DNA of 64,000 bases from Deltaproteobacteria bacterium (GTDB lineage Bacteria; Lernaellota; Lernaellaia; JACKCT01): contig JACKCT010000005.1 in the NCBI GenBank assembly GCA_020633895.1, positions 186,001 through 250,000 on the forward strand, given 5' to 3'. Under the pieces are notes generated by a model. The model was not told where the DNA came from. It was given only the letters and a program-made list of their open reading frames with translations, and did not search any database. The position numbers were made by a program, and so were the translations under genes. The first letter of the stretch is position 1. Each line of letters begins with the position of its first letter. This document shows positions 27,897 to 37,126 of the stretch, piece by piece.

Positions 27897-28847
27897 CTAT
27901 TTTTCGCCGGCCGTGGCGGGGCGTTTGCGCCCTCGCGGGTGAGCCGATTCGTAGGCCTCGCGCAGATGCTCGACCGACAGGTGCGTGTAGACCTGCGTGG
28001 ACGAGAGGCTGGCATGGCCGAGCAACTCCTGGATCTGACGCAGGTTCCCGCCGCCTTCCAACATGTGCGTGGCGAAGGAATGGCGCAGACGATGGGGCGT
28101 GACCCGCTTGCCCACCGCCGATTCCAGGCCGTATTTGCGCGCGACGTAGTACGCCGATTGGCGTGAGAGGCGGTCGTTTTTGTCGTTCAGAAAGATCGGG
28201 CCGTCGTCGGGGGCGCCGTATTTCGCCCGGCGAATCGCCGCCGTCTCCCGGCCGTATTGCGCCAGGGCGCGAATCGCCGCGTCGCCCAGGATGACGATGC
28301 GCTGCTTGCGGCCTTTGCCCATCACTTTGAGCGTCCCCAATTCCCGGTCCACGTCGGCCAGGTCGGCCTGCACGATCTCGCTGATGCGCGCTCCGGTGGA
28401 GTAGAGGACTTCCAGCAACGCCAGGTTCCGCGAGGCGGATTTGTCGTCGTGGGGGGCGTCGAGCAGGCGGCCGACCTCCGGCGCGGTCAGAAATTCGGGC
28501 AGGGCCTTGTCCTTCTTGGGGCCGATGATGCCTCGGGCGGGGTTGGCCTCCACCTGACCGGCGGTGCGCAGATAGTGGTAAAAGCGCCGAATCGCGACGA
28601 GTTTTCGCCGCAGGGTCGCCTTGCCGTCCGAGTCGGCCCGATGGGCCAGAAACGCCCGCACGCACAGACGATCGGCCCGGGACAGATCCGGACGCTCCTC
28701 GCGCACCGGCACCAGCTTTTGGGCCGCCAGAAATTCACCGAATTGCAGGAGGTCGGTTTTGTAGGCGAGGCGGGTGTGCTCGGAGGCGTCGTTCTCCAGA
28801 CGCAAATTCTCCAAAAAGCTGTCGATCAGGGGATGGGATCCCGTCAA
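27897..28847 (-). CDS. xerC: Tyrosine recombinase XerC
   Basis: 316 residues. A site-specific recombinase that resolves chromosome dimers with XerD at dif. A SAM-like N-terminal DNA-binding domain (1-100) precedes the catalytic domain with R154 (YSTGARISE), K178 (MGKGRKQR), H252 and R255 (PHRLRHSFATH), H278 (LLGHASLSSTQ) and the nucleophile Y287 (VYTH). It is the first gene of xerC-hslV-hslU, an association that argues for a housekeeping Xer and against a mobile-element integrase. Confidence 0.93.
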   Translation of the reverse strand: MTGSHPLIDSFLENLRLENDASEHTRLAYKTDLLQFGEFLAAQKLVPVREERPDLSRADRLCVRAFLAHRADSDGKATLRRKLVAIRRFYHYLRTAGQVEANPARGIIGPKKDKALPEFLTAPEVGRLLDAPHDDKSASRNLALLEVLYSTGARISEIVQADLADVDRELGTLKVMGKGRKQRIVILGDAAIRALAQYGRETAAIRRAKYGAPDDGPIFLNDKNDRLSRQSAYYVARKYGLESAVGKRVTPHRLRHSFATHMLEGGGNLRQIQELLGHASLSSTQVYTHLSVEHLREAYESAHPRGRKRPATAGEK

Positions 28848-28916
28848 AAGCCGCCTCCAAGGCCGATTGGAGGCAAGCTAACCACCGTCTCCGGGGGTGT
28901 CAACGCCGATTTTGAC

Positions 28917-29423
28917 TCAGGAATCCGGGCCCGGGGCGCAGGCGATCAGTTCGTCACAGTCGCCGTTATAGGCCGCGAAGCAATCGGCCGCTTGCTGTTC
29001 GAGCTTGCCGTCCAGGCAGTCTTCCAGGCAGAGTTCGGCGAGCATCGTGACCGTCGGCGGGTTGTTCTCGCCCCAGTCCAGGCAATCCTGCAAGCCGTCC
29101 ATATTCGCGTCGACGCAGTAGTCGTCGCACTGTTCCGCCGGCACGGGATTGACCGCTCCTTCTTCGTCGTCATCGTCCCCGATGTCGTCGTCGGCCGCGT
29201 CGTCGTCATCGTCGCCGGGGGCGGGATTTTCGTCGAAATAATCGCCCGGATCCCGGTCCGCGTCGGAGTCGTCGTCGTCGTCCGCGTCGGACACGCCCTC
29301 ATCGGACGAATCGTCGTCGTCGTCCCCCGCCGAGGCGCAGGCTGCCGCCAAAGCGGCCAGAAACGCGCTCGCCGCCAGGGCGGCGAGAACGAGTCGTTTG
29401 GGATGAGGCCGGCGCGCGTTCAC
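28917..29423 (-). CDS. Small Asp-rich lipoprotein with eight-cysteine domain (paralogue B)
   Basis: 168 residues from a GTG start 5 nt after the stop of the paralogue upstream. The signal peptide ends in the lipobox LAAAC (lipidated Cys about residue 29). A long acidic linker (about 32-95) leads to a Cys-rich C-terminal domain with spacing C-x3-C-x10-C-x17-C-x3-C-x11-C-x7-C-x5-C. The same pattern recurs in the neighbouring gene, so the two arose by duplication. The family is unknown to me; it is expected to be exposed on a membrane surface with disulfides. The start codon is the main uncertainty. Confidence 0.7.
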   Translation of the reverse strand: MNARRPHPKRLVLAALAASAFLAALAAACASAGDDDDDSSDEGVSDADDDDDSDADRDPGDYFDENPAPGDDDDDAADDDIGDDDDEEGAVNPVPAEQCDDYCVDANMDGLQDCLDWGENNPPTVTMLAELCLEDCLDGKLEQQAADCFAAYNGDCDELIACAPGPDS

Positions 29424-29428
29424 GACCC

Positions 29429-29854
29429 TTACCGTCCGACGCACGCCAGGAAGGCCGCGCACTCGCCGTCTTCGTAGTTTTCGAAGCAGGTCAAGATGCC
29501 CAGGGGCATGGCTCCGGCCTCGCATTGGGCCTTGCATTCGGCGATTTGCTGCGCGGTGGTCATGTCGGCGTCCTCGCCGCAGGTGTGGACGATATTCGCG
29601 CTTTCTTCCGTGCACAATTCGCCGCAGCGTTCCGGCGGCAGGTATTCTTCCTCGTCGGTGTCGTCATCCGTCGCGGACGTGTCGTCGTCGGCGCCCGAGG
29701 TGTCGTCATCGGTGGTCGTGGACGAGGAATCGTCGTCATCGTCGCCGCTGTGGCAACTCGAGCCCAACACCGCCAAAGCGATCGTCAAAACCGCCAGGGC
29801 GACCAGGTACGCGCGCCAGGTGTGGGGGGAAAGCCGTGCCGTCGTCGCTGTCAT
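29429..29854 (-). CDS. Small Asp-rich lipoprotein with eight-cysteine domain (paralogue A)
   Basis: 141 residues. I chose the ATG at 29854 (GGAGG about 10 nt upstream). The signal peptide ends VLGSSC (lipidated Cys about residue 34), followed by a Ser/Thr/Asp linker with TDDDTS-type repeats, then a domain with cysteine spacing C-x3-C-x10-C-x14-C-x3-C-x11-C-x8-C-x5-C. This matches paralogue B almost exactly. Only 5 nt separate the two genes, so they form an operon. Function is unknown; an extracytoplasmic disulfide-stabilised helical domain is likely. Confidence 0.7.
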   Translation of the reverse strand: MTATTARLSPHTWRAYLVALAVLTIALAVLGSSCHSGDDDDDSSSTTTDDDTSGADDDTSATDDDTDEEEYLPPERCGELCTEESANIVHTCGEDADMTTAQQIAECKAQCEAGAMPLGILTCFENYEDGECAAFLACVGR

Positions 29855-30000
29855 CTTCGCTCGCCTCCGTCGGAAAATGCCGGTTTGACCGCGGGTCATC
29901 ACCGCGTCGCTCCGTGGGCCGATGGGGATAAATTACCGACCCCATGCCGAAAAACAATCATTATTCTCATAATTTCGACGATTTTGTCCACCGGCGGACG

Positions 30001-31377
30001 TCAGACGACGGCCCGTCCCGTCTCGGCGGACGGGCCGCCGAGCAGGCGCGGGTCCAACTCGGCGACCCAACGGCGGAAGTCGGCCAGCGCCCGCTCGATC
30101 TTGGCGGCGCGGCGTTCCTTTTTGCCCACGCGCTTGCCGCCGGGGATCTCGATGGCCGGCAGGATGCCCAGGTTGGCGTTCATCGGCTGGAAGGGGTGCG
30201 TCGGCGAGGCGGTGACGTGACGCAGCAGGGCGCCGATCATGGTCGTTTCAGGGGGAGGGGCGATTTCGATGCCCTTGGCCTCGGCCGCCGCGAACAGCCC
30301 GGCCATCAGCCCGCAAGCCGCCGACTCGGTGTAGCCCTCCACCCCCGTCATCTGACCGGCGAGGCGGACGTTGGGTTTGGCGTTCAGGCGCAACGTGGCG
30401 TCCAGGACGCGCGGGCCGTCGACGAAGGTATTGCGATGGATGACGCCCAGGCGCAGGAACTCCGCGTCGGCAAGGCCCGGAATCATGCGCAGCACGCGTT
30501 GCTGATCGCCCCACTTCATGCGCGTCTGGAATCCGACCAGGTTGTAGGCCTCGCCGTCGGCGTCCTCCTTGCGCAGTTGCACGACGGCGTAGGGTCGCTT
30601 GCCGGTGCGCGGGTCTTCCAGGCCGACCGGGCGCATCGGGCCGTAGCGCAGCGTGTCCACCCCCCGCGCCGCCATCACCTCGATCGGCATGCATCCCTCG
30701 AAGACGCATTTGTTCTCGAACTCGTGGGGCGTGACCATTTCGGCGTGGGTCAACGCGGCATAGAACGCCTCGTATTCCTCGCGGGTCATGGGGCAGTTGA
30801 TGTAGTCCGGGTCGCCCTTGCCCCAACGGGCGGCGGCGTAGGCGATGTCCATGTCAATGGTGTCGGCGGCGACGATGGGCGAGGTGGCGTCGAAGAAAAA
30901 CAGCGCGTCTTGGCCCGTGGCCTTCGCGATGGCGTGGGCCAGGGCGTCCGCGGTCAAGGGACCGGTGCCGATGACGCACGGCCCGTCGGGCAATTCGTCC
31001 ACCCGCTCGCAGGTCACGCTCACCCCGCGCGCGTCGAGCAATTGCCGGACGTTTTCGGACATCGCCTCCCGATGGACCGCCAGCGCGCCCCCCGCCGGCA
31101 CGCGCGCCGCGTCCGCCGCCAGCAGGATCGTCGAACCCAGCAGGCGCATCTCGTCCTTGAGCAACCCGCCCGCCGTGCTTGAGTCGGCCGAGCCCAGCGA
31201 GTTGGAACACACCAACTCGGCGGGTCCGTCCAGTTTTTGCGCGGGGGTGCGTTCAGCCGGTTTTTGATCCACCAGACGCACCCGCAACCCGGCCCGCGCG
31301 GCCACCGCCGCCGCCTCCGACCCGGCCAGGCCGGCGCCGACGATGAGCAGGTCGTAGTTGTTGTTGGGGGTGTTCAT
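30001..31377 (-). CDS. trmFO: Methylenetetrahydrofolate-tRNA-(uracil-5-)-methyltransferase
   Basis: 458 residues. It makes ribothymidine at position 54 of tRNA using methylene-THF and FAD. FAD-binding GAGLAG (14-19), the family block PAELVCSNSLGSA, FFFDATSPIVA, CPMTREEYEAFY, NKCVFEGCMPIEVMA, the strongly conserved GQMTGVEGYTESAA and THPFQPMNANLGI. AAGGA precedes the ATG. The gene is often near topA or xerC/hslVU in other genomes, as here. Together with ThyX it makes this a genome using two folate- and flavin-dependent uridine methylations. Confidence 0.95.
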   Translation of the reverse strand: MNTPNNNYDLLIVGAGLAGSEAAAVAARAGLRVRLVDQKPAERTPAQKLDGPAELVCSNSLGSADSSTAGGLLKDEMRLLGSTILLAADAARVPAGGALAVHREAMSENVRQLLDARGVSVTCERVDELPDGPCVIGTGPLTADALAHAIAKATGQDALFFFDATSPIVAADTIDMDIAYAAARWGKGDPDYINCPMTREEYEAFYAALTHAEMVTPHEFENKCVFEGCMPIEVMAARGVDTLRYGPMRPVGLEDPRTGKRPYAVVQLRKEDADGEAYNLVGFQTRMKWGDQQRVLRMIPGLADAEFLRLGVIHRNTFVDGPRVLDATLRLNAKPNVRLAGQMTGVEGYTESAACGLMAGLFAAAEAKGIEIAPPPETTMIGALLRHVTASPTHPFQPMNANLGILPAIEIPGGKRVGKKERRAAKIERALADFRRWVAELDPRLLGGPSAETGRAVV

Positions 31378-31458
31378 GGCTGTCCTTAGCCGATCGCGAC
31401 CGACAGGAAACGGGCTGGTTCGGGTGTCGTTATATGACAGGAATCGTCTTTAAGAAAA

Positions 31459-31490
31459 TGTCATCCCGAACGCCGTGAGGGATCTCTCGC
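31459..31490. repeat. Extragenic repeat, family D, copy
   Basis: TGTCATCCCGAACGCCGTG then AGGGATCTC, like the arms at 12257 and 12492. It lies between topA and trmFO. Repeats of this TCATCCCGA...GAGGGA type occur in many unrelated bacterial genomes. Confidence 0.6.
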
Positions 31491-31560
31491 ACAATGCGTC
31501 CAACATCGGCCGAGAGGTTCCTCGCTTTGCTCGAATAGCAACGAACTTTGGGACCCCACC

Positions 31561-34173
31561 TTACGCCTTCTTCTTCGCCTTCGTCGTCTTGGCGGCCGTC
31601 TTCTTTTTGGCGGTTTTGGCCTTGGTGGTCTTCTTCGCGCCTTTGCGGGCCTCGCGGGCGGCCAGCAGGTCCAGGGCCTGCTCGAGCGATACGTCCTCGG
31701 GCGCCATGTCCTTGGGCAGGGAGGCGTTGGTCTTCTGGTGCTTCACATAGGGGCCGAAACGCCCGTCGAGGATCGCGATCGGCTCGCCTGTTTCGGGATG
31801 GTTGCCGATGGTGCGCAACGGTTCCTGCCCGCCGCGCTGCTTCTTGGCGGCGAGCAATTCCACCGCCCGGTCCAAGTTGACCGTCAGCACGTCGTCTTCC
31901 GGCTTGAGGGAGGCGTATTTCCCGGCATGCACCACATACGGCCCGAAGCGCCCGATGCCCGCGTTGACGACCTTCCCATCCTCCGGATGCAGTCCCACCC
32001 GCCGGGGCAGGGACAGCAGATCCAGCGCCTTGTCGAGTGTCACGTCCTCGGGCGCCAACCCCTTGGGCAGGGAGACCTTCTTGCTCTTGGGCTCCTCGTC
32101 GTCGTTTTCGCCGAGTTGCACATAGGGCCCGAAGCGGCCGACGAGCACATAGACGTTGCGGCCCGACTCGGCGTCCTGGCCGATGGGCTCGTTGCCCAGC
32201 TTTGCCTTGGCGACCAGATCCTCGATGACGTCCTTGGTCACATCCGCGGGGGGGATGCCTTCGGGCAGGGAGACGGTGGTCGCCTTCTCTTCCGGGTTTT
32301 CGGCCGGAATCTCGACGAACGGACCGTAGCGTCCCACCCGCACTTCATAGGGCGCGAACGAATCGGCCTTGAGAGTGCAAACCGTGCGCGGGTCCAGGTC
32401 GCCGCCCGACTCGATGCCGCCGATGAGTTCCTTGTCGTAGAACTCCTTGAGCAGGCCGTCGGCGGTCTTCCCCTCGGCGATCTCGTCGAGCTTTTCTTCC
32501 ATGCCCGCCGTGAATTCCACGTCCACCACGTCGCCGTGCGTCTGTTCCAGGAGGTTGGTGACGGCCATCGCCGTGAACGTCGGGATCAGCGTTTTGTTCT
32601 GCGTGAAGACGTAGCCGCGCTGCTGGATGGTGTCGATGATCGTCGCGTAAGTGCTCGGGCGGCCCACGCCGTCTTTTTCCAGCGCCTTGACCAGGCTGGC
32701 CTCGGTGTAGCGCGCGGGGGGCTTGGTCTCGTGGCCCAAGGGCTCCACGTCCTTGACCGGGTGGCGCTCGCCTTCGGTCAGGGGCGGCAGGGATTCCTCG
32801 TCGTTTTCCTCCGACTCGCCCACGTCCAGCGTCTCCTGATAGGCCAGGAAGTAGCCGGGGAAGGTGATCTCCTTGCCGAAGGACTTGAACTCGAGCTTTT
32901 CGCCGTCCACGTTCACCTGCCAGGTCACGGTCGTGAAACGCAGCTTCGCCTCGGCCATCTGGGTGGCCATGGTGCGTTTCCAGATCAGGTCATAGACCGC
33001 CGCTTCCTTGCCCTTGAGCCCGAGTTGGGCGGCCGTGCGCATCTGGTCCCCGGCGGGACGGATGGCCTCGTGGGCCTCCTGGGCGCCCTTGGACGACGTC
33101 TTATATTGGCGCACTTTTTCGGACAGATACTGCTCGCCGAAACTGGACGCGATCGCGCCGCGCGTGCCTCGGATGGCTTCGTCCGACAGGTGCGTCGAGT
33201 CGGTACGCATATAGGTGATGTACCCGGCTTCGTAGAGGCGCTGGGCGATGGACATGGTGTCGCGAGCGGAGAGGCCGAGCTTCTTGTTGCCCTCCTGCTG
33301 CAGCGTGGAGGTGATGAACGGCGGGCCCGGGGAGCGCTTGGTGTCGCGCGTTTCGACGGCGTCGACGGAGAGTTGGCTGTCGCGCAATTTCGCGGCCAGG
33401 GCCTTGGTGCGGTCCTCTTCGAGCAGGAGCACCTTGCGGTCCTCGCGAATCTTGCCGGTGTTTTCGTCGAAGTCCTTGCCGGTGGCCAGACGCACCCCGT
33501 CGATGGCGACGAGCTGGGCGTGGAAGTCCTTGTTGTCCTTGGCCAGATGGGCCTTGATGTCCCAATAGGTGCCCGCGTGAAAGGCCATGCGTTCGCGCTC
33601 GCGCAACACCAGCAAACGCACCGCCACCGACTGCACGCGTCCGGCCGACAGCTTGGGTTTGACCTTTTTCCACAGCATCGGCGAGAGCGTGTAGCCCACC
33701 AGGCGGTCGAGCACGCGCCGCGTCTCCTGGGCCTCGACGAGCTTCTGATCGATCTCCCTGGTCGCTTCGATGGCGTGCTGGATCGCGGTCTTGGTGATCT
33801 CGTGAAAGACCATGCGGCGGGTGGGCACCTTGGGCTGGAGGAGCTGCACCAGATGCCAACCGATGGACTCGCCCTCGCGGTCTTCGTCAGTGGCGATGAA
33901 CAGTTCGTCGGCGCCCTTGAGCAGCTTTTTGAGCTCCGTGACCGTTTTCTTCTTGCCCTTGGGGATGACGTAGACCGGCGCGAATCCGCTCTCGATGTCG
34001 ATGCCCAGGCGGCTCCACGGCTTGTCCTTGATGTCCGCGGGGATCTCCTCGGCGTTCGCGGGCAGATCGCGGACGTGCCCCATCGACGCCTCGATGCGAT
34101 AGTCCTTGCCCAGGAATTTGGAGAGGGTGCGCGCCTTGGTCGGCGACTCGACGATCACCAATTTATACGTCAT
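31561..34173 (-). CDS. topA: DNA topoisomerase I
   Basis: 870 residues from the ATG at 34173 (AAGGG upstream). A type IA topoisomerase that relaxes negative supercoils. The TOPRIM domain contains TDEDREGE (95-102), and the active-site Tyr is Y321 (YITYMRTDSTHLS). The C-terminus carries four Topo_C_Rpt-type repeats marked by GRxGPxV (for example GRFGPYVQL, GRFGPYVVH, GRFGPYVKH) in place of zinc fingers, and ends in a Lys/Ala/Thr-rich tail (about 35 residues) typical of high-GC lineages. dprA ends 66 nt upstream, a frequent dprA-topA pairing. Confidence 0.96.
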   Translation of the reverse strand: MTYKLVIVESPTKARTLSKFLGKDYRIEASMGHVRDLPANAEEIPADIKDKPWSRLGIDIESGFAPVYVIPKGKKKTVTELKKLLKGADELFIATDEDREGESIGWHLVQLLQPKVPTRRMVFHEITKTAIQHAIEATREIDQKLVEAQETRRVLDRLVGYTLSPMLWKKVKPKLSAGRVQSVAVRLLVLRERERMAFHAGTYWDIKAHLAKDNKDFHAQLVAIDGVRLATGKDFDENTGKIREDRKVLLLEEDRTKALAAKLRDSQLSVDAVETRDTKRSPGPPFITSTLQQEGNKKLGLSARDTMSIAQRLYEAGYITYMRTDSTHLSDEAIRGTRGAIASSFGEQYLSEKVRQYKTSSKGAQEAHEAIRPAGDQMRTAAQLGLKGKEAAVYDLIWKRTMATQMAEAKLRFTTVTWQVNVDGEKLEFKSFGKEITFPGYFLAYQETLDVGESEENDEESLPPLTEGERHPVKDVEPLGHETKPPARYTEASLVKALEKDGVGRPSTYATIIDTIQQRGYVFTQNKTLIPTFTAMAVTNLLEQTHGDVVDVEFTAGMEEKLDEIAEGKTADGLLKEFYDKELIGGIESGGDLDPRTVCTLKADSFAPYEVRVGRYGPFVEIPAENPEEKATTVSLPEGIPPADVTKDVIEDLVAKAKLGNEPIGQDAESGRNVYVLVGRFGPYVQLGENDDEEPKSKKVSLPKGLAPEDVTLDKALDLLSLPRRVGLHPEDGKVVNAGIGRFGPYVVHAGKYASLKPEDDVLTVNLDRAVELLAAKKQRGGQEPLRTIGNHPETGEPIAILDGRFGPYVKHQKTNASLPKDMAPEDVSLEQALDLLAAREARKGAKKTTKAKTAKKKTAAKTTKAKKKA

Positions 34174-34239
34174 GAGGCCCTTGCTTTCGAGTGCCGGCAC
34201 GACCGGTTGTCGCGAGATTTTCGCGTCCGATCACCGGCG

Positions 34240-35376
34240 TCATCTCGCCACGGCATTTAATACGTAGAGCTTTCCCGGCAGGGCGTTGACCGCCCCGCGC
34301 AGTTCCAGCTCGAGCAGAATCGTCAGCAGGCGTTGGGCGGACAGCCCGGTGGCCCGCGCCACCTCGTCCACGTGCTGCGGCTCCAGGGTTAGCGCTTCTA
34401 CCACAAGTTGTGCATCGCCTGTCAAGCCGAGAGAGCGTTTATACCCCTCCACATCGAGTCGGGCCGGCGGGGGCAACTCCTCCCGACGCACAAACTCGGG
34501 CAGCAGATTTTCCAGCACGTCGGCCGCCTCGAACACGGGCACGGCCCCGTCCCGAATCAGCCGATGAACCCCCATGGAGACCGGCGAGTCGATGGGGCCG
34601 GGCACGCCGAAGACGGGTTTGCCCTGGCGGTGGGCGTCCTCCACGGTGATCATGGTGCCGCTTTTTTCCGCCGCCTCCACGACCATCACGCCGCACGCCA
34701 GCCCGGCGATGAGGCGGTTGCGTCGGGGGAAGTTGTTGGGAGTGGGGGGCGTGCCGGGGAAAAACTCGCTGATGACCGCGCCGTTTCTCGACACGCGCCC
34801 GGCCAGGCCCGCGTGCTCCTTGGGGTAGATCACATCCACGCCCGATCCGAGCACGGCGATGGTGCGTCCGCCGGGAGTGTCCAAGGCGCCGCTGTGGCCT
34901 TCGGCGTCGATCCCCCGAGCCAGGCCGGAGACGATGGTGACGTTACATTCCGCGATTTTGCGGCACAGGTCGCGGGTGACGCGCAGGCCGTAAGGCGTCG
35001 GCTTTCTCGTGCCGATGACGGCCAGGGCGAGGCTGTCGGCGGGGGTGATTTCGCCGTGGACGTAGAGCACCGGCGGGGCGTCGTTCAGGCGGCGCAGGGA
35101 CGCGGGGTAAGCCTCGTCATCGACGCACAAAACATGGGCGCCGACTTTTTCCAACGCGGCGAGGGCGTCGTCGATCTTTTTCGTTTCGTGAAATCCCGCG
35201 ACGGCGCCCGCGGCCTTGGCGTTGGCCCCGGCCTCCTGCAGCGCGCCGACCTTCGCCTCGAACACCGCGCTCGCCGAACCAAAAAACGACAGCAGCTTTC
35301 GCGCCGTCACCGGCCCGACGCCCTTGCCGTCCAGATAGCTCAGCGCCAGCCGAGCCCGTATTTCCTTGTCCGCCAT
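34240..35376 (-). CDS. dprA: DNA-processing protein DprA
   Basis: 378 residues. It binds single-stranded DNA during natural transformation and loads RecA. An N-terminal helical (SAM/HhH-like) region (GVGPVTARKLLSFFG), the Rossmann-fold core with AVIGTRKPTPYG, IVSGLARGIDAEGHSGAL, VLGSGVDVIYP, NFPRRNRLIAGLA and EAAEKSGTMITVEDA, and a C-terminal winged-helix (about 315-378). The ATG at 35376 was chosen from conservation; it is preceded by a near-perfect palindrome GGATTCTAAAATCC and not by a Shine-Dalgarno. No other competence genes are visible here. Confidence 0.92.
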   Translation of the reverse strand: MADKEIRARLALSYLDGKGVGPVTARKLLSFFGSASAVFEAKVGALQEAGANAKAAGAVAGFHETKKIDDALAALEKVGAHVLCVDDEAYPASLRRLNDAPPVLYVHGEITPADSLALAVIGTRKPTPYGLRVTRDLCRKIAECNVTIVSGLARGIDAEGHSGALDTPGGRTIAVLGSGVDVIYPKEHAGLAGRVSRNGAVISEFFPGTPPTPNNFPRRNRLIAGLACGVMVVEAAEKSGTMITVEDAHRQGKPVFGVPGPIDSPVSMGVHRLIRDGAVPVFEAADVLENLLPEFVRREELPPPARLDVEGYKRSLGLTGDAQLVVEALTLEPQHVDEVARATGLSAQRLLTILLELELRGAVNALPGKLYVLNAVAR

Positions 35377-35473
35377 GGATTCTAAAATCCGGTCCGATCC
35401 AACGCTCGTCAACCGGAACCTGAAACACCGGCTCAGAAAATTTTCTCGGACACCGAAGGTCAAGGTGCGATAA

Positions 35474-35499
35474 GATCGGTTCAAGAGTTAGAACCGATC
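35474..35499 (+). promoter_or_regulatory. 9-bp inverted repeat upstream of the lipoprotein cluster
   Basis: GATCGGTTC, an 8-nt loop and GAACCGATC form a perfect inverted repeat ending 25 bp before the ATG at 35525. It could be an operator or a 5'-UTR hairpin controlling the first of four paralogous lipoprotein genes. Confidence 0.4.
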
Positions 35500-35524
35500 G
35501 TAAAAATGAGACGCAGAGGTTCCT

Positions 35525-36961
35525 ATGAAAGCAAAGTATTTCTACTTGGTGTTGGCGATGATCGTCGTTGTCATGTCCGTCCCTCTGGCATGCACGGAAG
35601 ACGATGCCGACAACGGCGAAGCCGACATCGCGGAATTTGCGGATGTCGTTTCCGGCGAAGATCCCGAGACCTACTGCGCCGGCCCCCCGGAGCCGGCCGA
35701 ATCAATTGCGATCGAGCCCTTCAAACACTCGTGTTATCTGCCGGAATTAGGGGAATGCCCGGTTCGCATCAACGAACCCGACCCGAAGGTCGGCACGGGG
35801 CCGCTCGGACAGCCGTGGGGTGTGCATGAGGTTTTGGTCGGCATTTCCGAGAACTGTCACGAACAGATCGCGCTTCGATATATGTATCTTGAAGGCGAGT
35901 GCTTTTTCGGGAAAAGCGAAGTTTACATGAGCGGATCCCTGCTCACGCGTCGTGCCGACAGTCAGGTCGGGTTGCCGATCGCCCCTACGCAATACTTTGC
36001 GTCGCCCGCGGAGGCGAATGAAGAAACCGTCATCCTGGACTACGACGACCGGCAGATCATGCTGCTCGTCGAACAGACCGAACCCCCCGGAGACGGCGAA
36101 CCCGTCATCGTCCCGGCGCGTATCTACAACGGCAAAGGCGAAGTCAGCGACGAGAAGGAACTGCAACTCCACGTGGAGCCGAAGTCCGCCGAATATTATG
36201 TGGCCATTCATAAATTCGGTGACGACGTCTTGCTTTCCTTGAAAAGAAGAGTCGCGTCGCAAACCCGGGTTTTTTTCCAGCGTTACACGAAAGACTTGGA
36301 TCCGGTCGGAAGCCTTTACGAAAATCCTCTACCTTCGGGAGTTCCGGAGGCGTGGCTTGTTCGCGATGATACCATCGTGGCGATCGACGTCGGAGCCGAA
36401 AAGGTCGACGGCACGCTCACCGGCTTTATTTGGGCGTACCAACTTGATTCCGAATTTCACCTTCTCCACGAGCGGACCGTCCTCGTATCATCGCCCGAGT
36501 TGGAAGTTTACTACGGGCATGCGGAGTGGATTTCCGACGACGAGTATCGCCTGTTCTGGGTGCGTGAACACAGTCATACCAGCGAGTCGTTTACTCTCTA
36601 CGCCAGCCGATTTTCCAAGGATGGAACCGAGATCGGCACCGTCGAGGTCGCCGTCGCCGAAGAACCGGAATTTTATAGTTTCTTCAGGGATGGCGAGGAC
36701 CGTTTTTCTCTGATTCGGGTCGAGCCCGTCGGGAACGGCTGCAGAGATATTTGGTTGCAGGATATGGACGTGGACGGCCGACCGATCGGTGAAATGAAGT
36801 TGTTGACGCGCACTCCGATGTCCGTGGTCGGAGGGGCCGGCCTTCTTCGATTGCGAAACGGGAACCTCGCGTTCGCGTTCAATTCCTTTGACGACATCGG
36901 ATGCGGCATGGACACATTCCTGCAACTCTACGATGCGAACAACGATCCGATTTGCCCCTAG
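35525..36961 (+). CDS. Lipoprotein, propeller-like, tandem paralogue 1 of 4
   Basis: 478 residues. The signal peptide ends SVPLAC (lipidated Cys 23). The rest is a beta-rich domain with recurrent strands of the form F-x-W-V/A-x-E/D-D, consistent with a beta-propeller. It shares with its three downstream neighbours the ECPVRINE block, an NCH/CHG block near 110-120, and a C-terminal DTFLQLYDANNDPIC-type ending. Unlike the others it lacks a long Asp tract after the lipobox. GAGG precedes the ATG. Function is unknown; it is predicted to be anchored in the outer or inner membrane. Confidence 0.78.
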   Translation: MKAKYFYLVLAMIVVVMSVPLACTEDDADNGEADIAEFADVVSGEDPETYCAGPPEPAESIAIEPFKHSCYLPELGECPVRINEPDPKVGTGPLGQPWGVHEVLVGISENCHEQIALRYMYLEGECFFGKSEVYMSGSLLTRRADSQVGLPIAPTQYFASPAEANEETVILDYDDRQIMLLVEQTEPPGDGEPVIVPARIYNGKGEVSDEKELQLHVEPKSAEYYVAIHKFGDDVLLSLKRRVASQTRVFFQRYTKDLDPVGSLYENPLPSGVPEAWLVRDDTIVAIDVGAEKVDGTLTGFIWAYQLDSEFHLLHERTVLVSSPELEVYYGHAEWISDDEYRLFWVREHSHTSESFTLYASRFSKDGTEIGTVEVAVAEEPEFYSFFRDGEDRFSLIRVEPVGNGCRDIWLQDMDVDGRPIGEMKLLTRTPMSVVGGAGLLRLRNGNLAFAFNSFDDIGCGMDTFLQLYDANNDPICP

Positions 36962-37126
36962 GCGATGCATGCTTTTTGTCGGAAGGCATGTCCGCAACGG
37001 CGCCTCAGAGGACGGGAGAAGTTTTTCCTCCAATTGCGGAATTGTGGCGTATAATGGCCCCCGGTCGCGATGTGATGAATTGAATTGCATTTGATTTCGG
37101 GGCGTTCTTTTTTAGGAGGGTGTGCA

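Noticed and set aside
27897-28847. Phage or genomic-island integrase
   Set aside because: Sequence and the xerC-hslV-hslU context fit chromosomal XerC; no attachment site or phage genes are nearby.
31738-34260. 840-codon plus-strand frame opposite topA
   Set aside because: Same reason: antisense shadow of a conserved gene with no motifs of its own. Similar shadows lie opposite the radical SAM gene, valS, the poly-Asp lipoprotein and the acyl-CoA ligase.
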